The notes under the pieces are model-generated. The model made no database searches and was not told where the DNA came from. It saw only the letters and a program-made list of their open reading frames with translations. The translations under genes were made by a program, and so were the position numbers. A DNA stretch of 5,418 bases from CAZMMV01 sp964567475 (lineage in GTDB: Bacteria; Bacillota; Clostridia; Tissierellales; Tissierellaceae): assembly GCA_964567475.1 (NCBI GenBank), contig CAZMMV010000091.1, positions 1 to 5,418 of the forward strand, given 5' to 3'. Positions 1 to 4,568 of the stretch are shown here, one piece after another. Every line of letters starts with the position of its first letter. Position 1 is the first letter of the stretch.

Positions 1-2
1 AT

Positions 3-236
3 GATATAGTAGATATCTTAGCTATTGATCTTTTGGGAATAGTTCCAGATGATGAAGCCATAGTTATATCTACAAACAAGGGTGAACCAGTTGTAAATCA
101 AGAAGATGCAATGGCAGGGAAAGCTTTTAAAAATATAACTAGACGAATAACAGGTGAAGAAGTAGAACTTTTAAACTTAGAAATGGACGAAGAAGGAAAG
201 TTTAGCAAGATTTTAAAAGTATTGTTTGGTAAATAG
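3..236 (+). CDS. minD: Septum site-determining protein MinD, C-terminal part (5' end outside window)
   Basis: MinD is a deviant Walker-A ATPase that dimerises on the inner face of the membrane, recruits the FtsZ inhibitor MinC and is released by MinE. Only the last 77 codons are present; the reading frame is open from base 3, so the TTG at position 33 is not the real start. The visible part carries the MinD-typical stretch LLGIVPDDEAIVISTNKGEP, followed by the segment with NQEDAMAGKAF and a conserved RRITGEEV. The tail (GKFSKILKVLFGK) is a short basic amphipathic helix, as expected for the membrane-targeting sequence of MinD. The ATPase motifs lie upstream of the window. The stop TAG is followed by a G-run that serves as the minE ribosome binding site, so the two genes are in one operon. 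Identity is firm from motifs and context. Confidence 0.95.
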   Translation, partial: DIVDILAIDLLGIVPDDEAIVISTNKGEPVVNQEDAMAGKAFKNITRRITGEEVELLNLEMDEEGKFSKILKVLFGK

Positions 237-243
237 GGGGGGA
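236..243 (+). promoter_or_regulatory. Ribosome binding site of minE, supporting a TTG start
   Basis: A G-rich run (GGGGGGGA) begins at the last base of the minD stop codon and ends 5 nt before TTG at 249. There is no ATG or GTG in frame nearby and the MinE N-terminus aligns from this codon, so TTG is the probable start. The G-run is an unusual version of the AGGAGG site. Confidence 0.65.
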
Positions 244-248
244 TAATC

Positions 249-527
249 TTGGATCTTTTTAAAATATTTGGTAGGAAGCGAGAAACAAGCAAAAATGTTG
301 CTAAAGAACGACTTAAGTTAGTATTAGTACATGACAGAGCAGACATATCACCTAAATTTTTAGATATGATTAAAGGGGATATAATTAGGGTGATTTCAGA
401 ATATGTAGAAATAGATGAAGAAGAACTAGATATAAAATTAACAAAGATGAAAAGAGAAAAGGATACTTCTGCTATTTCAGCATTGGTAGCAAATATCCCT
501 ATATTAAGAGTTAAGGATGATAAATAA
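249..527 (+). CDS. minE: Cell division topological specificity factor MinE
   Basis: MinE stimulates the ATPase of membrane-bound MinD and drives the Min pattern that keeps the FtsZ ring at midcell. The 92-residue length matches the family. The N-terminus DLFKIFGRKR (residues 2-11) is the short amphipathic membrane-binding segment. Residues 17-30 (VAKERLKLVLVHDR) are the MinD-contact region, which switches between helix and strand. The remainder (about 33-90) fits the dimerisation domain, including DIIRVISEYVEID, where the E. coli protein has DILEVICKYVQID. It starts at TTG, 12 nt after minD, preceded by a G-rich ribosome binding site; the start is inferred from family alignment and lack of alternatives. 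A hairpin terminator follows the stop. MinE together with MinD is usual in Clostridia, whereas Bacillus has MinD without MinE. Identity is certain from motifs. Confidence 0.95.
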   Translation: MDLFKIFGRKRETSKNVAKERLKLVLVHDRADISPKFLDMIKGDIIRVISEYVEIDEEELDIKLTKMKREKDTSAISALVANIPILRVKDDK

Positions 528-540
528 AATTATTATAAAT

Positions 541-569
541 AAAAACTCTAACCTTAGGTTAGAGTTTTT
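541..569 (+). terminator. Rho-independent terminator after minE (possibly bidirectional)
   Basis: A perfect 13-bp inverted repeat (541-553 with 557-569) around a TTA loop has the core ACTCTAACC/GGTTAGAGT. It is flanked by five A on the left and five T on the right, so it has a U-tract in either direction. It ends the min operon. The ribosome binding site of the next gene begins only 9 nt after it. Confidence 0.85.
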
Positions 570-589
570 AAAATGATAGGGAGGATAAT

Positions 590-1627
590 ATGGACATTAA
601 AATAAGCAAAGTTGGAATTGTATTATTAATTTCAATTTTATTATTATCAGGATGCTCTAAAGATCCAGTATCTAAAACAGACTTTTTAATGGATACTGTA
701 ATGACAATAAAAGTATTTGATAAGCCAGATGAAAAAATAATAGATGATGCTTTTGCAAAAGTAAGAGAAATTGAAGAAAAAATGAGTTCGACTATAAAAT
801 CTAGTGAAATAAGTAAAATAAATAAAGAGGCAGGAATTCAGCCAGTTAAAGTTAGTCATGAAACTTACTATGTGTTAGAAGAAGCTAAAAAATATGCAGA
901 ATTATCTAATGGTGCTTATGAACCCACTATTGGACCATTGGTAGATTTATGGGATGTTAAAGCAGAGGAAAAAGAAAGAGAAGCTTTACCTTCAATGGAA
1001 GATATAAACAATAAAAAAGACCTAGTTGATTATGAAAAATTAGAATTATTGGGAGATAATACAGTATTTTTAAAGGAAAAAGATATGAAAATTACTCTAG
1101 GTAGTATAGTAAAAGGATATGCTGCAGATGAAGTAAGAAATGTATTATTAGAAAATGGAGTAAAGACTGCAATGATAAATTTAGGGGGAAATATTTTTGC
1201 ACATGGAACAAAGGAAGACAATAGTCTGTGGGTTATTGGAATACAAAATCCATTTGAATCTACTGGAAATCATATAGCCACATTAAAGGTTAAAGATAAA
1301 TCTGTAGTTACTTCCGGAAGTTATGAAAGATATTTTAAATATAAAGATGAAATATATCATCATATATTAGATAGAGAAACAGGATATCCAACTGAAAATG
1401 AAATTGCAGGAGTCAGCATAATATCAGATAAATCTATAGATGGTGATGCACTTTCTACAACATTATTTGTTTTAGGACTTGAGAAAGGCAAAAAACTTGT
1501 TAATTCTTTAGACGGGATAGAGGCTATTTTTATTACAAAGAATAAAGAAATATATGTGAGTAAAAACCTTGAAGCAAATTTTTCAATAAATAAAGGAGTA
1601 AGTGATTTTACTATAAAGACATATTAA
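590..1627 (+). CDS. apbE: FAD:protein FMN transferase, ApbE family lipoprotein
   Basis: ApbE-family enzymes use FAD and a metal ion (Mg2+) to attach FMN through a phosphoester bond to a Ser/Thr of electron-transfer proteins outside the cytoplasm, such as RnfG-type and FMN-binding-domain proteins. The 345 residues fit the family. The N-terminus is a lipoprotein signal: basic start, hydrophobic core at 8-19, lipobox LSGC with Cys22 as lipidated residue. Family motifs in order: DFLMDTVMTI (31-40), ITLGSIVKGYAAD (168-180, usually LGGIAKGYAVD), INLGGNI (196-202), SGSYERYF (242-249), YHHILD (256-261, with the conserved histidine) and DALSTTLFVLG (286-296), where Asp286 and Thr290 match the metal-binding D-x3-T. 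The ATG has an AGGGAGG site 5 nt upstream. No FMN-accepting protein is encoded nearby, so the substrate is unknown. The gene starts just behind the minE terminator, leaving its promoter unclear. The family assignment is firm. Confidence 0.93.
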   Translation: MDIKISKVGIVLLISILLLSGCSKDPVSKTDFLMDTVMTIKVFDKPDEKIIDDAFAKVREIEEKMSSTIKSSEISKINKEAGIQPVKVSHETYYVLEEAKKYAELSNGAYEPTIGPLVDLWDVKAEEKEREALPSMEDINNKKDLVDYEKLELLGDNTVFLKEKDMKITLGSIVKGYAADEVRNVLLENGVKTAMINLGGNIFAHGTKEDNSLWVIGIQNPFESTGNHIATLKVKDKSVVTSGSYERYFKYKDEIYHHILDRETGYPTENEIAGVSIISDKSIDGDALSTTLFVLGLEKGKKLVNSLDGIEAIFITKNKEIYVSKNLEANFSINKGVSDFTIKTY

Positions 1628-1630
1628 ATA

Positions 1631-1641
1631 TGGTATAAAAT
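1631..1641 (+). promoter_or_regulatory. Possible extended -10 promoter before the small membrane-protein gene
   Basis: TGGTATAAAAT has the TGn-TATAAA form of an extended -10 element, just after the apbE stop. No good -35 hexamer lies 16-18 bp upstream, and a second AT-rich -10-like string (TATAAT, 1656-1661) also lacks a -35. In AT-rich DNA such matches arise by chance, so this is a candidate only. Confidence 0.25.
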
Positions 1642-1670
1642 ACATCTCAATTAAATATAATAATATAAAT

Positions 1671-1678
1671 AGAGGTGG
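1671..1678 (+). promoter_or_regulatory. Ribosome binding site that sets the start at 1684
   Basis: AGAGGTGG lies 5 nt before ATG 1684. An in-frame GTG at 1675 falls inside this site and so cannot be the start it serves. The downstream ATG is therefore preferred. Confidence 0.7.
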
Positions 1679-1683
1679 TATTT

Positions 1684-1962
1684 ATGCATAAAAATAAGTT
1701 TTTGAAAGATATATTTAATACTAATAAAATAATAAATAAGTTAATAATAACCTTATCAATTATTCTATTTATTATGATTACTAAATCACTTAATATTAAA
1801 GCTACAAACAATATTGTAAGCTTTATCGAAAAAGGTATATATTATGATTTTAGTATAAAGCAAGATGGTGAAGAAATAGGAAAATACCTTATAAGATTTT
1901 TAAATAATTCTAAGGAGAATATTGAAAAATTAACGGTAGAAATATATGATAATATAAAATAA
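1684..1962 (+). CDS. Small single-pass membrane or exported protein of unknown function
   Basis: I do not recognise this 92-residue protein. It has a lysine/asparagine-rich N-terminus (residues 1-19), one hydrophobic segment (about 20-33, LIITLSIILFIMIT), and then a polar 55-60 residue tail with many charged residues and predicted strands (YYDFSIKQDGEEIGKYLIRF). The layout suits an N-terminal membrane anchor with the tail outside the cytoplasm. A cleavable signal peptide ending near Ala40 is possible but the site is weak. There is no lipobox and no cysteine at all. The ATG is chosen because a good ribosome binding site lies 5 nt upstream. It sits 56 nt after apbE on the same strand and could be co-transcribed with it, which would fit an extracytoplasmic role, but nothing shows that the two act together. 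It could also be a shortened remnant of a longer gene. The clear ribosome binding site and undisturbed frame support a real gene. Confidence 0.7.
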   Translation: MHKNKFLKDIFNTNKIINKLIITLSIILFIMITKSLNIKATNNIVSFIEKGIYYDFSIKQDGEEIGKYLIRFLNNSKENIEKLTVEIYDNIK

Positions 1963-1993
1963 TACACAATAATACATAAACAAGGTCTTTAAA

Positions 1994-2023
1994 TATTATA
2001 TTTAATAAATTATAAATATAATA
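1994..2023 (+). repeat. AT-only inverted repeat in the spacer before the RNase gene
   Basis: Perfect 11-bp arms TATTATATTTA (1994-2004) and TAAATATAATA (2013-2023) surround an 8-nt loop. The stem has no G or C and no T-run follows, so it is not a convincing terminator. It could be a weak terminator, a protein-binding palindrome or chance in AT-rich DNA. The right arm includes TATAAT (2017-2022), which might be a -10 element for the downstream gene, though no good -35 is seen. Confidence 0.4.
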
Positions 2024-2057
2024 GCTAGGTAGAACTTTAAGAAGAGTAGAGGTAAAT

Positions 2058-2087
2058 ATGAATGATTTTATAAATCATGCGAGATAG
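2058..2087 (+). CDS. Possible nine-codon leader peptide upstream of the RNase E/G gene
   Basis: A short frame starts at ATG 2058 and reads MNDFINHAR before TAG at 2085-2087. It has its own ribosome binding site (AGAGG, 2048-2052) 5 nt upstream. Its stop codon overlaps the AGGAG site (2086-2090) of the RNase gene, whose ATG is 9 nt after the stop. This layout could couple translation of the two frames. Part of the frame can also fold: ATGATTT (2062-2068) pairs with AAATCAT (2072-2078). The peptide is very short and there is no comparative support here, so it may be chance. Confidence 0.35.
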   Translation: MNDFINHAR

Positions 2088-2096
2088 GAGAATTTT

Positions 2097-3326
2097 ATGG
2101 ATTATATTTTTATAGATTCTAGTCAAGGAATTGATAGAATAGGAGTAGTGGAGAATAGTCATTTAGTTGAATTTTATATAGAGGAAAAAGAGAACAAAAA
2201 ACTACTGGGAAATATTTATAGGGCTAGGGTAGAAAATGTATTGAAGGGTATGTCATCAGCTTTTGTAGATATTGGACAAGAAAAAAATGCTTATTTATCT
2301 CTAAAAGATGCTTTACCTAAAGAATTTTTAAATGATAATAAAACTCACAAAATAAGTGAAGTAGTTAAGGCCGGCAAAGAAGCTATAGTACAGGTAAAAA
2401 AAGAAGCCTTAGGGACTAAAGGAGCAAAAGTAAGTACACATATAGAAATACCAGGAAGGTATATAGTTTTAACCCCATATTCCAATAAAATAAATATATC
2501 TAAAAAAATAAGGGATAAAAAAGATATAAAAAGACTTAAGTATATAGGAAAAGATATGATGAAAGATGGGGTTGGAGTAATATTTAGAACTTTATCTAGA
2601 GATATAGAAGAAAGTATTATAAAAGAAGAGTATAATATATTATTAAATATATATTATAAAATTCAAAGAGAAAGAAACTTTTTACCTTGTCCAAAGTTAA
2701 TATATAAGGCACCAGATTTAGCGTATCAAATAATAAGAGATGTTTACAATGAAAGAACTGATAAAATAATAGTAAATAGTAAGGAAATTTATGAAAACTT
2801 AATATTAATGGAAGATGGTTTTCCTTTTAAATTTTCTCATAAAATAGAGTTAGATGAGAACTTTTCAATAGGATTAGAAAGAGAAATACAAAAGGATATA
2901 AAAAAGGCAATAAGTAGAGAAGTTTATTTAAAAAGTGGAGGATACATAGTTATAGATCAACTAGAAGCTCTTACGGCTATAGATGTAAATACTGGTGGAT
3001 TTATAGGAACTCGATCCCTTAGGGATACTGTATTAATGACTAATATAGAAGCGACAGAAGAAATAGCTAGGCAAATAAGAATAAGAGATTTAGCTGGAAT
3101 AATAATAATAGACTTTATAGATATGAAAAGTAAGGAAGATGAAAAGCAACTTTTAAATGGGTTAAATAAGCAACTAAAAAAAGATAGAAAAAAAGCAAAG
3201 ATAGTTGATATTACAAAATTAGGATTAGTTGAATTAACTAGAAGGAAAACAAGAGCTTCTTTGGCTACAAGTTTTTATACCCAGTGCCCTCATTGTAAGG
3301 GGAGAGGAAAAACACCTAAAATATAA
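2097..3326 (+). CDS. rng: Ribonuclease E/G family endoribonuclease (short form)
   Basis: RNase E/G enzymes cut single-stranded AU-rich RNA in rRNA maturation and mRNA decay, sensing a 5' monophosphate. Features in order: an S1 RNA-binding domain (about 36-118; LLGNIYRARVENVLKGMSSA), with the following segment carrying Arg164-Thr165 (VIFRTLS), which correspond to the 5'-sensor Arg-Thr of E. coli RNase E; the catalytic DNase I-like fold with Asp296 (TAIDVNTGG) and Asp339 (IIIIDFIDM), matching the two metal-binding aspartates; and a Zn-link CPHC (Cys397, Cys400) for dimer formation. At 409 residues it ends just after the Zn-link, so it lacks the C-terminal small domain present in E. coli RNase G (489 residues) and any degradosome scaffold arm. 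The ATG is 6 nt after AGGAG. In many Clostridia an RNase of this type precedes rplU, as here. The symbol rng is by family convention. Confidence 0.93.
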   Translation: MDYIFIDSSQGIDRIGVVENSHLVEFYIEEKENKKLLGNIYRARVENVLKGMSSAFVDIGQEKNAYLSLKDALPKEFLNDNKTHKISEVVKAGKEAIVQVKKEALGTKGAKVSTHIEIPGRYIVLTPYSNKINISKKIRDKKDIKRLKYIGKDMMKDGVGVIFRTLSRDIEESIIKEEYNILLNIYYKIQRERNFLPCPKLIYKAPDLAYQIIRDVYNERTDKIIVNSKEIYENLILMEDGFPFKFSHKIELDENFSIGLEREIQKDIKKAISREVYLKSGGYIVIDQLEALTAIDVNTGGFIGTRSLRDTVLMTNIEATEEIARQIRIRDLAGIIIIDFIDMKSKEDEKQLLNGLNKQLKKDRKKAKIVDITKLGLVELTRRKTRASLATSFYTQCPHCKGRGKTPKI

Positions 3327-3340
3327 TTTTAAAATAATGA

Positions 3341-3369
3341 TTGACATTTACTTCTAGCTTTGATAAAAT
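3341..3369 (+). promoter_or_regulatory. Sigma-A type promoter of the rplU-prp-rpmA operon
   Basis: A perfect -35 box TTGACA (3341-3346) is separated by 17 bp from TAAAAT (3364-3369), and TG at 3361-3362 gives an extended -10. Transcription should start near 3376. The promoter lies directly after the RNase gene and gives the ribosomal operon its own strong start, with a leader of about 80 nt. Confidence 0.85.
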
Positions 3370-3374
3370 CAGTT

Positions 3375-3451
3375 GGTGTAGAGCCACACAATCTGGGTTT
3401 TTGAAGACTTTTATAGCACCCTGTATTGGTGAGACTGGTTAGAGGAGGTGC
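3375..3451 (+). ncRNA. Structured rplU 5' leader, probably the L21 leader cis-regulatory RNA
   Basis: The leader between the promoter and rplU is richer in G and C than the other spacers and can fold. GTGT (3376-3379) pairs with ACAC (3386-3389) around AGAGCC. TCT (3392-3394) can pair with AGA (3405-3407) around a G/U-rich loop. GCACC (3416-3420) can pair with GGTGC (3447-3451), the end of the rplU ribosome binding site; CACC (3417-3420) can instead pair with GGTG (3428-3431). Position and the GAGCC/CTGGGTTTTTGAAGAC pattern resemble the L21 leader, a Firmicutes RNA thought to allow L21 to control its own operon. The assignment is from memory of that motif; a covariance-model search would settle it. 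Confidence 0.7.
3443..3450 (+). promoter_or_regulatory. Ribosome binding site of rplU, placing the start at 3457
   Basis: AGAGGAGGTG gives a near-perfect anti-SD match 6 nt before ATG 3457. An in-frame GTG at 3448 falls inside this site, so a start there is excluded. Its right end can pair with GCACC at 3416-3420, which would hide it. Confidence 0.85.
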
Positions 3452-3456
3452 AATTT

Positions 3457-3768
3457 ATGTACGCAGTTATAGAAACAGGCGGAAAACAATATAGAGTAGA
3501 AGAAGGCGACGTAGTATTCGTTGAGAAATTAGATGTAGAAGAAGGATCAAACATTGATTTTGATAAAGTTCTTTTAGTATCAAAGGAAGGCGATGTAGCA
3601 GCTGGAAAGCCTTATCTTGAAGGAGCAAAAGTTAAAGCTACTGTATTAGAACAAGGAAAGAATAAGAAAATTGTTGTTTTTAAATACAAAGCTAAAAAGA
3701 ATTACAAGAAGAAACAAGGACATCGTCAACCATATACTAAAGTGAAAATTGAAAATATAGTAGGTTAA
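3457..3768 (+). CDS. rplU: 50S ribosomal protein L21
   Basis: L21 (bL21) binds 23S rRNA in the large subunit. The 103 residues equal the usual family length. The N-terminus MYAVIETGGKQYRVEEGD is canonical, and the C-terminal signature IVVFKYKAKKNYKKKQGHRQ (72-91) with following PYTKVKI is the basic rRNA-contact region. The ATG at 3457 is chosen over an in-frame GTG at 3448, which lies inside the ribosome binding site and would add three residues not seen in the family. It is the first gene of an operon with prp and rpmA, driven by the promoter at 3341-3369. The structured leader suggests control of translation by its own product. There is nothing unusual in the protein, and identity is certain. 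Confidence 0.98.
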   Translation: MYAVIETGGKQYRVEEGDVVFVEKLDVEEGSNIDFDKVLLVSKEGDVAAGKPYLEGAKVKATVLEQGKNKKIVVFKYKAKKNYKKKQGHRQPYTKVKIENIVG

Positions 3769-3772
3769 TAAT

Positions 3773-4129
3773 ATGATAATAGCTAAGATATATAGGGATA
3801 AAGACAATTATATTAGGAGATATTCCATAAGTGGACATTCAAACTATGCCGAGTATGGTAAAGACATAGTTTGTGCAGCTATTTCTGTTTTAGCTCAAAC
3901 AGCTCTACTATCATTAGTTGAAGTTTGCGGCTTAGAGGAGAAAGAAATTAAATACTTAATGGATGAAGAAACCGGATTACTTGATGTGACTTTACCTAAT
4001 AATATTGAAGCTTTTAAGTTAGAAAAAATACAAATAGTACTTAAAACTTTAGTACTAGGTATAGAATCCATAATGGGAAATTATCCTGAGCATGTGAACC
4101 TTAAATACAGGAGGTGTAGAGATGATTAA
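3773..4129 (+). CDS. prp: Ribosomal-processing cysteine protease Prp
   Basis: Prp cuts the N-terminal extension off ribosomal protein L27, a step essential for ribosome function in Firmicutes such as Staphylococcus aureus. The 118 residues fit the family. The catalytic pair is clear: His22 in ISGHSNYAEYGKDIVCAAIS and Cys34 in the same motif, at the same residue numbers as in the S. aureus enzyme. The middle part (about 36-52) is a hydrophobic helix, and the segment near 70-75 (LLDVTL) is a strand typical of the family. It starts 4 nt after rplU with only a weak site (AGGT, 3762-3765), so it is probably translated by coupling to L21. It overlaps rpmA by 8 nt. Placement between rplU and rpmA is the standard arrangement, and its substrate is encoded next door. 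Confidence 0.95.
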   Translation: MIIAKIYRDKDNYIRRYSISGHSNYAEYGKDIVCAAISVLAQTALLSLVEVCGLEEKEIKYLMDEETGLLDVTLPNNIEAFKLEKIQIVLKTLVLGIESIMGNYPEHVNLKYRRCRDD

Positions 4130-4418
4130 ATTAAATTTACAGTTATTTGCTTCTAAAAAAGGAGTAGGTAGTTCTAGAAACGGTAGAGATAGTGCGGGAA
4201 GAAGACTAGGAGTAAAAACAGGAGACGGAAAATACGTTTTTCCTGGACAAATCCTTATTAGACAAAGAGGAACTAAAATACACCCTGGAATCAATGTAGG
4301 TAAAGGTAGTGATGATACACTATTTGCTACAATTGAAGGTGTAGTTACTTTTGAAAGAAAAGGAAAAGATAAAAAACAAGTTAGTGTTTATCCTTCAAAT
4401 GAGATAGATCTAGTATAA
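4122..4418 (+). CDS. rpmA: 50S ribosomal protein L27 with Prp-cleaved N-terminal extension
   Basis: L27 (bL27) has an N-terminal tail that reaches the peptidyl transferase centre. The 98-residue precursor begins MIKLNLQLFASKKGVGSS. Residues 1-9 form the Firmicute-type extension with the Prp recognition motif LNLQLF, so cleavage is expected between Phe9 and Ala10, leaving ASKKG as the mature N-terminus. SRNGRDSAGRRLGVK and the GQILIRQRGTKIHPGINVG block are L27 signatures. The ATG overlaps the prp stop (ATGATTAA), and a full AGGAGGTG site (4109-4116) lies 5 nt upstream inside prp. A terminator follows, closing the rplU-prp-rpmA operon. The presence of both protease and cleavage motif in one operon makes processing very likely. 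Confidence 0.98.
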   Translation: MIKLNLQLFASKKGVGSSRNGRDSAGRRLGVKTGDGKYVFPGQILIRQRGTKIHPGINVGKGSDDTLFATIEGVVTFERKGKDKKQVSVYPSNEIDLV

Positions 4419-4421
4419 ATA

Positions 4422-4454
4422 ATAAGCTTACCGAAATGGTAAGCTTATATTTTT
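4422..4454 (+). terminator. Rho-independent terminator after rpmA
   Basis: A perfect 11-bp stem, ATAAGCTTACC (4422-4432) with GGTAAGCTTAT (4438-4448), encloses a GAAAT loop and is followed by A and five T. It begins 4 nt after the rpmA stop and separates the operon from obg. Confidence 0.88.
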
Positions 4455-4497
4455 ATCAACTGATATTATAAATTTATATTATTGAATTTATAATAAG

Positions 4498-4527
4498 TTG
4501 AGTATAATAATTATATACTGGTATAAG
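4498..4527 (+). promoter_or_regulatory. Probable promoter of obg
   Basis: TTGAGT (4498-4503) and TATAAG (4522-4527) are 18 bp apart, with TG at 4519-4520 giving an extended -10. A second pair, TTGAAT (4482-4487) and TATAAT (4503-4508), has only 15 bp spacing. The 150-nt spacer after the terminator needs a promoter for obg; the first pair looks better, but the AT-rich sequence makes chance matches likely. Nothing else was seen in the spacer. Confidence 0.45.
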
Positions 4528-4568
4528 ATATATAAGAAGAAAATTAAGTAAAACAAGGATGATGATAA

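Noticed and set aside
98..346. Minus-strand open frame across minD and minE
   Set aside because: It lies opposite two certain genes, has no ribosome binding site evidence and its translation resembles no protein; it is a shadow.
1030..1221. Minus-strand open frame inside apbE
   Set aside because: It is fully antisense to conserved ApbE motifs and low in complexity, with no sign of its own expression.
1994..2023. AT-only 11-bp inverted repeat as a terminator for the apbE/small-protein unit
   Set aside because: The stem has no G-C pair and no T-run follows; such repeats are expected by chance in this very AT-rich spacer. It is kept only as a repeat.
3326..3335. ATTTTAAAAT palindrome after the RNase gene as a terminator
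   Set aside because: It is too short, all A/T and without a loop; RNase transcripts may read into the rplU operon.
4055..4294. Minus-strand open frame across prp and rpmA
   Set aside because: It is antisense to two conserved genes, and the frame is a by-product of their codon pattern.
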